NCBI GenBank assembly: GCA_017528205.1
Contig: JAFXPE010000030.1
Coordinates: 1 to 55,973, forward strand
DNA length: 55,973 bases
Direction of reading: 5' to 3'
DNA from: Alphaproteobacteria bacterium
Lineage (GTDB): Bacteria; Pseudomonadota; Alphaproteobacteria; RF32; CAG-239
Position numbers and translations under genes: made by a program. Below are positions 17,536 to 25,426 of the stretch, piece by piece. Below the pieces are notes generated by a model, which saw only the letters and a list, made by a program, of their open reading frames with translations, was not told the origin of the DNA and did not search any database. Position 1 is the stretch's first letter; each line of letters opens with the position of its first letter.

Positions 17536-18402
17536 TCAGCGAACAAGATTTTGCGCCAAATTAATCACCGCCTCGCTTACATCATCTGCCATATTGGCAA
17601 AATGTTCATTAGGGCAGAGTTTGTCTTCATCAGCGTATAGGGAACGGTTTATTTCAAGCTGCAATGTGTAAGATTTGCGCCGCGGTTGGCAGTAGTTGAA
17701 GGTTATAAATGCGCCGGAATACGGGCAATTAAATTCAACATTGTAATTTTTGTTCCAAAACTGGCCGGCCAAAAAGTCGCTCATATCTTGCGGACAACTT
17801 TGGCTGAACAGGTTGCCGAGGCAAATATCAATGCCCGAGCGGTCGTCAATAATCGAACAAATTTTGGAGGGCATGGAATGACAGTCCAAAAGCAGGCAAA
17901 AGCCGAATTTTTTGATACACTTGGCAATGATTTTTTGCAAACGGTCGTGATATACGTCATAAACGTTGCTCAGGCGCTTTTCCACTTCGTGATAATCCAG
18001 CAAATCTTTGTAAATCGGCTCGCGTTTATAATTGATTCGGTGCACCACGCCCAGGCCGACGCGACAATGTTTGTCATACAAAATATCTTTATCTTTGGGA
18101 TAGTTTTTGAACATCGCCGGATCCAATTCTAAGCGGTCACGATTTAAATCTATAAACACGCGGCTGACCAGCATTTTTATGGTCGGAATGCCGTTGTCTA
18201 TGGCGTTCTGCAACAATTTATCCACCAACAAATCTTCGTTGTGACGCAAAACATCAACATCGTAATTTACCTGTTCCAAAAACTCCGGCGGAAAATAAGT
18301 GCCGCTGTGCGGAATGGATAAAATCAACGGATATTCCATTTTTTCGATATTAAAATCTTCATAAATTTTCATTTGTTTGTAGTTGATTTTGCCTTTTTCC
18401 AT
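17536..18402 (-). CDS. N-formylglutamate amidohydrolase family protein
   Basis: 288 residues with the motif set of the N-formylglutamate amidohydrolase family (zinc-dependent): ILSIPHSGTYFPPEF (about 27-41), SRVFIDLNRD (about 80-89), LLLDCHSMPS (about 171-180), CPYSGAFI and LQLEINRSLY (about 250-259). The family hydrolyses N-formyl-glutamate in histidine breakdown, but many members have other or unknown substrates, and no hut genes are nearby. A later in-frame ATG (18372, MKIYEDF) is possible, but the first ATG has the better spacing from CAGG. It lies 11 bp downstream of the flavin reductase gene. Confidence 0.85.
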   Translation of the reverse strand: MEKGKINYKQMKIYEDFNIEKMEYPLILSIPHSGTYFPPEFLEQVNYDVDVLRHNEDLLVDKLLQNAIDNGIPTIKMLVSRVFIDLNRDRLELDPAMFKNYPKDKDILYDKHCRVGLGVVHRINYKREPIYKDLLDYHEVEKRLSNVYDVYHDRLQKIIAKCIKKFGFCLLLDCHSMPSKICSIIDDRSGIDICLGNLFSQSCPQDMSDFLAGQFWNKNYNVEFNCPYSGAFITFNYCQPRRKSYTLQLEINRSLYADEDKLCPNEHFANMADDVSEAVINLAQNLVR

Positions 18403-18413
18403 GGAACACCTGC

Positions 18414-19034
18414 CTATTTTACCGCTGTTTTGCGGCGTGCGGAATTTTTATTTGCCGCACGCTTGCGCTTGGTGGATTTTTTTTCAACCGACCAGCCGAA
18501 TTTGCCGATTTTGCGGCCCAACGCATAATAAAAGCCGTGAGCATAAGCGAGCAGTCCGGCTTTTTCCAAATCAAGCGCTTGTTTGGAGTTGATAAATTTT
18601 TCATCAACATCGACCGCCACAACTTCGGCCAAAAAGACGTCGTGCGAGCCGAGCGAAGTTATTTCTTTTACCTTACATTCCAAAGAAACAGGGGCTTCTG
18701 CCACTTGGGGTGCGTCAATTTTTTCGCAAATAGCGGCAGTTAAGCCGGCAAGTTTGAATTTGTCGGTGTCGCGCCCGCTCTTGACTCCGCATAAATCTAC
18801 AGCCTTTGCCAGCTCTACCGTGGGCACGTTTATCACAAATTCGCCGCTTTGGCGGATAAGCTCGTTGCTGTATCTGGAGGGACGGATGGAAACATATACC
18901 AAAGTAGGTTCGGTACAAACAATACCGGTCCACGCGGCCGTCATAACGTTTGGCTTTTCAAGCGTGCCGCACGAAATGAGCGCCGGCGGAAGCGGTGCCA
19001 TCATGGTTCCCGGTTTCCAAGCAATTTTGGCCAT
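18414..19034 (-). CDS. Flavin reductase family protein (FMN-binding split barrel)
   Basis: 206 residues. The N-terminus shows the family order: WKPGTMMAPLPPALISCG, NVMTAAWTGIVCTEPTLVYVSIRPSRYSNELI, FVINVP (about 73-78), then ECKVKEI and HDVFLAEVVAVDVDE. Such proteins bind FMN and reduce flavins with NAD(P)H. The C-terminal tail is highly basic (KKSTKRKRAANKNSARRKT), which is unusual and could bind nucleic acid or membranes. AGGAG precedes the ATG. It is probably cotranscribed with the amidohydrolase downstream. Confidence 0.85.
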   Translation of the reverse strand: MAKIAWKPGTMMAPLPPALISCGTLEKPNVMTAAWTGIVCTEPTLVYVSIRPSRYSNELIRQSGEFVINVPTVELAKAVDLCGVKSGRDTDKFKLAGLTAAICEKIDAPQVAEAPVSLECKVKEITSLGSHDVFLAEVVAVDVDEKFINSKQALDLEKAGLLAYAHGFYYALGRKIGKFGWSVEKKSTKRKRAANKNSARRKTAVK

Positions 19035-19230
19035 AAGTACTCCTGTTTTATATTGTTTGTCGGTAGTATATACTCAAAAATTTAATCCGTCAAGTCTGCC
19101 CGATTCTACATAAAAAACGGCGTTTATTTAGAGCGTTGTTTAAGGTTGCGGAATAAAAAGTTTGATAAGTTTGAAAATATCGTTGTAAAAAATTGCCAAC
19201 GGTTTAATCTGCCTTATATGGAGAAAGTAA

Positions 19231-19479
19231 ATGAAACAAATAGATTTTAGCAAAATATCTTTTGAAGAGGCGCTGGCTCAGCTGGAAAATATCGTGCGTG
19301 AGTTGGAGGCCGGAAAAATTAAACTCGATGACGCGGTTGAGGCTTATGAAACGGCAACGGCGCTGAAACGCTTTTGTGAAGAAAAGCTCAAAGCGGCTCA
19401 GCTTAAAATAGAAAAAATTAATGTGGCGCCGGACGGCACGGTTTCGGCTGAATTATTGGATAAAATCGAAGAGGCATAA
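19231..19479 (+). CDS. xseB: Exodeoxyribonuclease VII small subunit
   Basis: 82 residues, typical of XseB: ISFEEALAQLENIVRELEAGKI near the start, DDAVEAYETATALKRFCEEKL in the middle, and a KIEKI end. It forms the helical small subunit of the exonuclease VII complex. Its TAA overlaps the ATG of ispA by one base, the usual xseB-ispA arrangement. The large subunit gene xseA is not in the window. Confidence 0.95.
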   Translation: MKQIDFSKISFEEALAQLENIVRELEAGKIKLDDAVEAYETATALKRFCEEKLKAAQLKIEKINVAPDGTVSAELLDKIEEA

Positions 19480-20375
19480 TGTCTGATATTGTTAAAACGC
19501 TGACAACTTTTTCACAAAAGTTCAATCAGGATTTGGAAAAGTGTTTTCCGGCGGCAAACGGCGCCGAAAACCGAGTGATTGAAGCGATGAAATATTCGGT
19601 GATGAACGGCGGCAAAAGATTGCGCCCGTATTTGTTGTGTGAATGCGCATCGCTGTTCGGAGTGCCGTATGAAACGGCGTTTCCGGCCGCGGCATCTTTG
19701 GAAATGTTACATTCTTATTCGCTGATTCATGACGATTTGCCGGCTATGGATAATGACGATTTGCGGCGCGGTAAACCGACTTGCCACAAGCAATTTGATG
19801 AAGCTACGGCAATTTTGGCCGGCGATGGGTTGTTGACGTATGCTTTTGAATATTTGAGCAATGCTTTGGAAATCAGGCCGGAAATTCGTTTGGCGTTAAC
19901 TCAGTTGCTCTCCGGTGCGGCCGGTGCGTTTGGCGGTATGGTCAGCGGGCAGACGCTTGATTTGTATGCGGTTTCGGCCGGTAATAAGGTAGAAGATGAA
20001 AAGATTATCGCCCGTTTGGAAGAAATGAAAACCGGACGCCTGTTGCGGTACGCTTGCGAAGCCGGTGCGGTTTTGGGAAAAGCTCCGCTTGAACAAAGAC
20101 GGATTTTGGTTTCGTATTCACGCAAAATCGGGCAAGCGTTTCAGATTGCCGACGATATTTTGGATCGCGAAGGAGACCAGCAATTGGTGGGTAAAACCTT
20201 GCATAAAGACGATGCGCAAAACAAATTTACGTTCGTTGCGTATTATGGAATTGAAGCGGCGCGGCATAAAGCTAAAGAGTTGGTTGAAAGCGCAGTGGCG
20301 GAAATCGGCGCCTTTGGTTCGCAGGCGGAAAATTTACAAGCGTTGGCCCATTATATTGTTGAGCGAAAATACTGA
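19479..20375 (+). CDS. ispA: Farnesyl diphosphate synthase
   Basis: 298 residues, an all-helical trans-prenyltransferase that condenses IPP with DMAPP/GPP to farnesyl diphosphate. The first Asp-rich motif is DDLPAMDNDD (about 88-97) and the second is DDILD (about 228-232). GGKRLRPYL (about 45-53) binds IPP. The one-base overlap with xseB implies translational coupling. The dxs gene that often follows is absent; instead a promoter for a small protein starts right after the stop. Confidence 0.95.
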   Translation: MSDIVKTLTTFSQKFNQDLEKCFPAANGAENRVIEAMKYSVMNGGKRLRPYLLCECASLFGVPYETAFPAAASLEMLHSYSLIHDDLPAMDNDDLRRGKPTCHKQFDEATAILAGDGLLTYAFEYLSNALEIRPEIRLALTQLLSGAAGAFGGMVSGQTLDLYAVSAGNKVEDEKIIARLEEMKTGRLLRYACEAGAVLGKAPLEQRRILVSYSRKIGQAFQIADDILDREGDQQLVGKTLHKDDAQNKFTFVAYYGIEAARHKAKELVESAVAEIGAFGSQAENLQALAHYIVERKY

Positions 20376-20384
20376 TAAAACCTA

Positions 20385-20413
20385 TTGCAATACCTCGTAA
20401 AATATGCTATATT
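20385..20413 (+). promoter_or_regulatory. Promoter of the small protein gene at 20445
   Basis: TTGCAA (20385-20390), 17-bp spacer, TATATT (20408-20413), beginning 10 bp after the ispA stop. GGAGGG (20435-20440) lies in the short leader and supports the ATG at 20445 rather than those at 20418 or 20433. Confidence 0.7.
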
Positions 20414-20444
20414 TTAATTGTGCGATATAATTATGGAGGGTGCT

Positions 20445-20960
20445 ATGGCTGATAAGATTAATCCGGAAAACTTAAAGTTTTTGCTTAAATTGGATCAGGC
20501 AGCCGCGATGGCTGAGAAGAAAACCCCGAAAGATGGCGCTTTTTTGCGCGCACTTTATCGGGCAGTTCTCGGTGCGGACAAAGAGCAACTGGTATCTTTG
20601 GCGAGCGATGTGATTGATAAATCCCATGACGGTCGTTCGTTTTCAGAGCGCCGCTCTCGTGATTTGATTGTTAATCCGGCAAGCATCGGCATGGGGGCAA
20701 CCTTCGGTTTGGGACACGCTTTGATGGGCGCAAACCTTTCTACAAAAGATAAGCTTTACATGGTGATGAATGAATACATTAATTTGTCGGTCGGCGGCAA
20801 CGCCAAGGCCTCCAAAGATCGCGCACTGGCAAAATTCTGCCACGAATTTGCCGAAAAGTATCCGCGGCAATTCGGTGCGGAAAATGCCGGAAGTAAAATG
20901 CCGTTGAAAATGAACAGCGGTTTAAATATGGTGAATCAGAGTCGCGAAGTTGTTATGTAA
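20445..20960 (+). CDS. Small soluble protein of unknown function
   Basis: 171 residues, no signal peptide or membrane segment. The N-terminal half is helical and charged (ENLKFLLKLDQAAAMAEKKTPKD). The centre has SDVIDKSHDGRSFSERRSRDLIVNPAS, and a Gly-rich patch IGMGATFGLGHALMGANLS precedes a helix with FCHEFAEKYP. It has its own promoter, a strong ribosome site and a strong terminator, so it is likely well expressed as a single-gene unit. I recognise no family. Confidence 0.75.
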   Translation: MADKINPENLKFLLKLDQAAAMAEKKTPKDGAFLRALYRAVLGADKEQLVSLASDVIDKSHDGRSFSERRSRDLIVNPASIGMGATFGLGHALMGANLSTKDKLYMVMNEYINLSVGGNAKASKDRALAKFCHEFAEKYPRQFGAENAGSKMPLKMNSGLNMVNQSREVVM

Positions 20961-20993
20961 CTGAATTTTATAGCATATTTATTTCTCCTTTGG

Positions 20994-21024
20994 CGCCATT
21001 GCAATAAAATGCAATGGCGTTTTT
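20994..21024 (+). terminator. Strong intrinsic terminator
   Basis: CGCCATTGCA (20994-21003) and TGCAATGGCG (21010-21019) form a perfect 10-bp stem with a 6-nt loop, followed by five T. It ends the unit starting at 20385. Confidence 0.95.
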
Positions 21025-21101
21025 GTGATGCAAAAAATATCTTGCTATTTATTGAAAATCAATTATTGTACAACCAATTGGATTTTAAGAAAGGCAAGAT
21101 T

Positions 21102-21680
21102 ATGATGTTATTTGGTTTTATGTTGGCTTTGGCGGCTTTGTATGTTGTTCCGGCGTATGCGAATCCGGCGTGTGCGGTTTGTACGGTTGCAGTGGCGGCC
21201 GGTTTGGAAATTGCTCGCAAGTTGGGTGTTGACGACGGGGTAATTGCTGTTTGGGCCGGTGCTTTGCTGACTTTAATCGGTTATTGGACAATTTTGTGGT
21301 TTGATAAAAAAGGATGGAATTTCAAATTTCGCAACGCCATTTTAATGCTGTTGTCTTTTTCAATGATTTTTGCCGTTTATATCAAAGATTTGGTTTATAC
21401 TCCGAAACCGATTTTGATTTTTTATTTGGATCCGTTTTTATTTTGCGCCATTCTCGGCGGTTTGATTTTGGTGTATGTTTCCAAATTTTATCAGTGGATG
21501 AAGGCCAAAAACGGCGGTCACGCTCATTTCCCGTTTGAAAAAGTGGTGTTGCCGGTATTAGCACTGGTAATAGCCGGATATGTCGTTGATTATTGTCGTC
21601 TTTGCCAACCGAGCGAAGATGCTCCGGTTGTTTCTTCTTTGCCGGCCGACGGTTCGGATATATACGATTTCGGAGAATAA
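21102..21680 (+). CDS. Polytopic membrane protein with N-terminal CxxC motif
   Basis: 192 residues from ATG 21102 (AAGAAAGG seven bases upstream); ATG 21105 is a close alternative, and the longer open frame from 21009 overlaps the preceding terminator. A signal-like N-terminus (ALAALYVVPAYANP) leads to CAVCTVAVAAGLEIARKLGVDD, then four membrane segments (about 50-70, 75-95, 105-128, 145-165). A motif GGHAHFPFEKVVLP (about 138-151) and a second Cys pair (CRLC, about 168-171) follow. I recall similar CPxCTVAVGAG...GIDD / GHAxFPFxKVVxP membrane proteins from candidate-phyla bacteria; their function is unknown. The Cys pairs suggest thiol redox or metal binding (inference). Confidence 0.75.
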   Translation: MMLFGFMLALAALYVVPAYANPACAVCTVAVAAGLEIARKLGVDDGVIAVWAGALLTLIGYWTILWFDKKGWNFKFRNAILMLLSFSMIFAVYIKDLVYTPKPILIFYLDPFLFCAILGGLILVYVSKFYQWMKAKNGGHAHFPFEKVVLPVLALVIAGYVVDYCRLCQPSEDAPVVSSLPADGSDIYDFGE

Positions 21681-21689
21681 GCGGTAAAA

Positions 21690-21914
21690 TCAATCGGCTT
21701 TGCCGAGAGCTTTTTCTTTATAATATTGCAAAATGTAAATACGCACCGCGGCAGAAAGATTTTCAGCGGTGCGTGTTTTATCTATAAGGGTGATTAGTTG
21801 GTTGCGGCTGAGCTTTTTTTCGGCCGCAATATTTAACAATTCTTCAAAAAACTCTTCTTCCAGACTGATGCTGGTGGAGTGTCTGCCGGCAATAAGAACG
21901 GATATTTTTATCAT
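21690..21914 (-). CDS. Ribbon-helix-helix domain protein
   Basis: 74 residues. The short alphaproteobacterial RHH family is recognisable: KISVLIAGRHSTSISLEEEFFEEL with the strand RHSTSIS, then the helix-turn-helix region and a late NLSAAVRIYILQYY. RHH proteins bind DNA as dimers through the strand. The start codon overlaps the sspB stop (TAATG) by one base, so it is translationally coupled to sspB. It ends 9 bp from the convergent gene at 21102. The target DNA is unknown. Confidence 0.8.
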   Translation of the reverse strand: MIKISVLIAGRHSTSISLEEEFFEELLNIAAEKKLSRNQLITLIDKTRTAENLSAAVRIYILQYYKEKALGKAD

Positions 21915-22372
21915 TATTTTTTGCGCCAGTTATCAATAGAAATAACTTCGGCATTGCCGGCTTTCAAATCCGGTGAAAGCGGTGCGGAGCTATCATCTTG
22001 TTCGGCATCTTCTTCTTTTTCAAAGCTCAAGCCGAATTTGGCATACGGGTCGGCAAAATAGGTGATGGCATCGTACGGAATGGTAATTGTTTGCGGAATG
22101 CCGCCAAAGCTTAAATCTACCGAAAAGCTGTTGTGTCTGACGGTTAAATTGTCAAATTGATTTTGCAAAACAATGGTCATTGTTTCCGGATATTGTACCT
22201 TAAGATTTTTGGAAACCACCGTTCCCGGAAAATCGGTGCGGAAAGTTATATAAAAATGATTTTCGCCCGGCAGACCTTGTTCTTCAACGATTTTCAGCGC
22301 ATAATAAACAACGTTGCGCAAAGATTTTTCAACCAGTTCGTCATAATTAAATTCCGTTATAAACTTTACCAT
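21914..22372 (-). CDS. sspB: SspB, ClpXP adaptor for ssrA-tagged proteins
   Basis: 152 residues of the alphaproteobacterial SspB type: an N-terminal helix pair (YDELVEKSLRNVVYYALKIVEEQG), the fold core HFYITFRTDFPGTVVS and PETMTIVLQNQFDNLTV, then FSVDLSFGGIPQTITIPYDAITYFADPYAKFGL. An acidic linker and a short conserved C-terminal tail (VISIDNWRKK) would contact ClpX. SspB delivers tmRNA-tagged proteins to ClpXP. Here it lies only about 18-25 bases downstream of the tmRNA gene on the same strand, so tag RNA and tag receptor are genetic neighbours. Confidence 0.92.
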   Translation of the reverse strand: MVKFITEFNYDELVEKSLRNVVYYALKIVEEQGLPGENHFYITFRTDFPGTVVSKNLKVQYPETMTIVLQNQFDNLTVRHNSFSVDLSFGGIPQTITIPYDAITYFADPYAKFGLSFEKEEDAEQDDSSAPLSPDLKAGNAEVISIDNWRKK

Positions 22373-22389
22373 TTTTTCCGCCTTATTTT

Positions 22390-22691
22390 AATTAAATGAG
22401 CCGTTCTGTTGCTAGGTGGCTCAACCCCCACTTTAGGCTAACCAAAGCTTAAAGAATTGAAATTTGTTGCGTTTGCCGCATTACGCAGCGATGGCAACAG
22501 GTGCAAAATTATCATTTGCGTTTATTTATTTTGAACCGATAACGGTGGTATCTCACCGAACACAGCACATATCTTTACTATACACCGTCAATCCTGTTTC
22601 ACCCCCATAAATGGTGGAGGTGCCGAGTACTGCCCTCGGGTCCGACGTATCTATTTCATACCGCCTCTGGTGTTACAGTCGGTTTCCCGAC
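22390..22691 (-). ncRNA. ssrA: Circularly permuted (two-piece) tmRNA
   Basis: Transfer-messenger RNA in permuted order, read on the minus strand. First comes the acceptor piece (GTCGG-GAAA-CCGAC hairpin at about 22690-22677, a T-arm with stem CCGAG/CTCGG, then CACCTCC-A-CCA ending at 22612). A spacer of only 5 nt follows, then the coding piece starting GGGGGTG (22606-22600). GGGGGTG pairs with CACCTCC to form a 7-bp acceptor stem with G-U at the third pair, the alanyl-tRNA synthetase identity element. The tag frame (22519-22481) encodes ANDNFAPVAIAA and a stop. The 3' end probably includes the TGAGCC/GGCTCA hairpin (22423-22397). Permutation is typical of Alphaproteobacteria. Exact transcript ends are estimates. 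Confidence 0.93.
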
Positions 22692-22698
22692 ATTCTTC

Positions 22699-22726
22699 AA
22701 TATAGTGATTCTTTTAAAAATATCAA
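22699..22726 (-). promoter_or_regulatory. Likely ssrA promoter
   Basis: On the minus strand TTGATA (22726-22721), a 16-bp spacer and TATATT (22704-22699), placing a start near 22691. The -35 box overlaps the stop codon of the upstream TPR-methyltransferase gene. Confidence 0.55.
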
Positions 22727-24459
22727 GTACGAATTTCGGCCGCAAACAGCATTCCGCAAACATCTTGTCCGTTTTCTTGGCGCAACACCAATTCATAGGC
22801 TTTGATGTCGGTGTAGCCGAGGTTTTGCAAAAGCTGAGTTAAATATTGCGGGTTGTGTTTATAGCGGCCGTTAGGCTGAATAACATATTTTTCCGTCTTT
22901 GTGTCAGTTTCTACGGAAAAAATCAGGCAAGTAGGGGCAATGGCGGCAAAAATCTGCCGCAAATCTCCGAAATAGCAGAACACATCGGCGGCGATAACGC
23001 AAGCAAATTCGGGATGTTCGGCGTGTAAATATTCCGTGATGTCAGCGTTTTGCAATTCGGCATAGATATTTTTTTGCTTGGCGATTTCCAGCATTTTTGC
23101 CGATATATCTACGCCGATAAATTCATTATTCGGTGTCTTAAGCTTTTCTGCCACCAAGCCGGTGCCGCAACCCAAATCCAAAATTTTGCCTTTCAGCGGC
23201 GCATACAATTCGGCTATTTTATCAACGACAGAATATTGAATATTTTTGAGCGTCTGTTCATAAGTGGCTGCAAAATTATCAAACAGTAACGCATTGTATT
23301 CTTTTTCGTTTGCGGCAGTTTGGCGGTTGAGCGCCGACCATAAGTGTTGCACAATAAGGTTTTCGGGCATTTTTTGATACCAGTTTTCGCAGATTTTGCG
23401 AGCCTTCTCCGGTGCTTTTTCATTAAACAGCACCAAAGTTTCGGCAATATTTAAGCTCCAATCGGTATGCTCCGGCGCCAGATAAAAGGCGTGAAACATC
23501 AAATCAAGCGCCTGTTCGTATTCTTCCAGATTTTTTAAAATCAATGCCAGATTATAACTAACTTCCGGCGTTTGCGGAGCCAAAATCACTGCTTGCCGAT
23601 ATTCTTCCAAACCTTCCACCGTGCGCTTGTTGCGGCAGAGCATTTCGGCGTAATTGGTGTGTAGGCGCAAGTTGTCCGGTGCAATTTCCAGGCCGCGTTT
23701 ATACAGCTTTTCCGCCTCGCCGAAATTATGCGAATCGGCCTCCATATCGGCTAAGTTCATCAGCGCAGTCAGATTGTGCGGATTAAGATTGAGCGCTTGA
23801 TAAAACATTTTTTGCGCCTTTTCGGTTTGTTGCATTGCCAGCATAGTTTCGCCCAACATCGCCTTTATTTCGTCATCTTGCGCCAAAGCATCGGCCTGTT
23901 GCAAATATGCGGCCGCGGCGGCAAAATCATGTGCGTCAAAAGCGCGGCGGCCGAGATAATAAAGCGCTTGCGGATTGTTTGCCGAGAGCTTTTCGAGTGC
24001 GGCGGTATCGTCGCTGACTTCTGCCAAATTGGTGGCGGCTTCGGTGTATTGCGCATCAATTTTCAAGGCGGCGGAAAATTGTTTGCGGGCGTCGTCAATA
24101 CGGTTTTGCGCCCACGATAAATTGCCCAAACCGAGCCACGCTTCTTTGCAATCCGGTTTGAGCGTAAGCACTTTCTGATAGGCCTCGGCAGCCTCCAAAA
24201 ATTTGCCCAGAGCACCGAGCGAAATCGCTAAGTTGAAGTAAATCGGAAAATGGCGCGGAGCATTTTCAAGCGCTTTGTAAAAATATTCGGCGGCTTGCTG
24301 GTGAATGCCGCGCGCTTGGGCAATCAGGCCGAGCAAGTTCAGCACATCGGCATTATCCGGCGCGGTTTCCAAAATTTGGCGATAAAGCTGTTCGGCCTCG
24401 TTTAAGGCTCCGTTTTGGTGCAGTTCTACCGCTTTTTGAAACATTAACTGATACGACAT
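22723..24459 (-). CDS. TPR-repeat protein with C-terminal SAM-dependent methyltransferase domain
   Basis: 578 residues from the ATG at 24459 (AAGAGG six bases upstream), in preference to an in-frame ATG at 24477. About ten tetratricopeptide repeats fill residues 1-360, with clear consensus pieces such as AEQLYRQILETAPDNADVLNLLGLIA and AAEYFYKALENAPRHFPIYFNLA. The C-terminal 180 residues form a class I methyltransferase: motif I is ILDLGCGTGLVAEKL, followed by FIGVDISAKMLEIAK and CVIAADVFCYFGDL. The substrate is unknown; TPRs probably recruit it. The architecture is known among alphaproteobacterial TPR-methyltransferases. Confidence 0.88.
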   Translation of the reverse strand: MSYQLMFQKAVELHQNGALNEAEQLYRQILETAPDNADVLNLLGLIAQARGIHQQAAEYFYKALENAPRHFPIYFNLAISLGALGKFLEAAEAYQKVLTLKPDCKEAWLGLGNLSWAQNRIDDARKQFSAALKIDAQYTEAATNLAEVSDDTAALEKLSANNPQALYYLGRRAFDAHDFAAAAAYLQQADALAQDDEIKAMLGETMLAMQQTEKAQKMFYQALNLNPHNLTALMNLADMEADSHNFGEAEKLYKRGLEIAPDNLRLHTNYAEMLCRNKRTVEGLEEYRQAVILAPQTPEVSYNLALILKNLEEYEQALDLMFHAFYLAPEHTDWSLNIAETLVLFNEKAPEKARKICENWYQKMPENLIVQHLWSALNRQTAANEKEYNALLFDNFAATYEQTLKNIQYSVVDKIAELYAPLKGKILDLGCGTGLVAEKLKTPNNEFIGVDISAKMLEIAKQKNIYAELQNADITEYLHAEHPEFACVIAADVFCYFGDLRQIFAAIAPTCLIFSVETDTKTEKYVIQPNGRYKHNPQYLTQLLQNLGYTDIKAYELVLRQENGQDVCGMLFAAEIRT

Positions 24460-24671
24460 TTTAACCTCTTGCAACATATTTTAGGTGCTTTGACGGCAAA
24501 ATCCAGATTTATTTGCATTTTTTACTTGAAAAATGTGCAAAAATGATGTACGTTGCTCTCACTTCCGAGAAGGCAGATCGGGCGAAAGGCTTTAGTTTGC
24601 TTGATCTCGTTGCAAATTCAGGTTTGTAACTATCGGGACAATAAACTTAATAACAAAAAAGGATAAATTTA

Positions 24672-25286
24672 ATGAAAAGTATTGTTTCTGCAAAGAAAAA
24701 ACTCAGCCGTAGTTACGGCGACAACCTCTGGGGTGATAATAACAGCCCGTTTAACAAAAGATCTTACCGTCCGGGACAACATGGTCAAAGAAAGTCCAAA
24801 GTTACCGACTATGGTCAACAATTGATTGCTAAGCAAAAACTGAAAGTTTATTACGGCAACATTTCTGAAAAGCAATTCGGAAAATATTATGCCGAAGCTA
24901 TTCGTCGTTCGGGCGATGCCGCTGAAAACTTAATCGGTTTGTTGGAATCTCGTTTGGATAACTTGGTATACAAAGCTAAGTTTGTTCCGACCGTGTTTGC
25001 CGCTCGTCAGTTTGTTAACCACGGTCATGTTACCGTTAACGGCAAAAAGGTAAATATTCCGTCTTATATGGTTAAGGCCGGTGATGTGATTGAAGTTCGT
25101 GAAAAGTCCAGAAATATGGCTATGGTCGTAAATGCTCTGGAATCACAAACTCGTGAATGGCCGACATATTTGGAAGTAGATTCTAAGAAAATGAGTGCTA
25201 AATACACATTCGTTCCGAAGTTTGACGATGTACCGTATGCTTCGGTTATGGAACCGAATTTGGTTATCGAATACTACTCCAGATAG
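24672..25286 (+). CDS. rpsD: 30S ribosomal protein S4
   Basis: 204 residues. Hallmarks: [21 protein letters not shown] (split across about 31-51), [16 protein letters not shown], an S4 RNA-binding domain with [11 protein letters not shown], the stretch [18 protein letters not shown], and a C-terminus ending VIEYYSR. It nucleates 16S rRNA 5'-domain assembly and can repress its own operon in other bacteria. It has a leader of at least 100 nt (24555-24671) in which I cannot prove a regulatory structure. The stop codon is followed after 2 nt by a large hairpin element (25289-25391). Confidence 0.97.
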   Translation: MKSIVSAKKKLSRSYGDNLWGDNNSPFNKRSYRPGQHGQRKSKVTDYGQQLIAKQKLKVYYGNISEKQFGKYYAEAIRRSGDAAENLIGLLESRLDNLVYKAKFVPTVFAARQFVNHGHVTVNGKKVNIPSYMVKAGDVIEVREKSRNMAMVVNALESQTREWPTYLEVDSKKMSAKYTFVPKFDDVPYASVMEPNLVIEYYSR

Positions 25287-25288
25287 TC

Positions 25289-25391
25289 AAAACTCATATA
25301 ATGGGACACTATCAAAGGTTTTTTCTCTTATGTACCTCTTTGTACACCGCGAGAAAAAACCTTTTTCTATTGTCCTCATTCTATGAGTTTT
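25289..25391 (+). repeat. Three-tier stop-codon hairpin element, locus A (rpsD)
   Basis: A 103-nt imperfect palindrome. Outer tier: AAAACTCATA (from 25289) against TATGAGTTTT (to 25391). Middle tier: AAAGGTTTTTTCTC against GAGAAAAAACCTTT. Tip: TGTAC and GTACA around a 6-nt loop. The left arm holds TATAAT at 25297-25302, which is mismatched against the right arm. Equivalent elements are at 31319 and 38745, with different but again self-complementary arms. Confidence 0.85.
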
Positions 25392-25426
25392 GGTTTGCGC
25401 GTTCTACGAAATCATTGCTGATTGGT

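Noticed and set aside
21009..21101. N-terminal extension of the CxxC membrane protein
   Set aside because: The extension begins inside the preceding terminator hairpin; the ATG at 21102 has a proper ribosome site and gives a normal signal-like start.
24555..24671. Autoregulatory S4 leader upstream of rpsD
   Set aside because: A leader of suitable length exists, but I could not identify a pseudoknot or other conserved structure by eye.
25289..25391. Simple intrinsic terminators only
   Set aside because: The right arm ends in a T run, so termination is possible, but the 103-109-nt three-tier form, duplicated right arms and arm exchange go beyond ordinary terminators such as those at 20994 or 33679.
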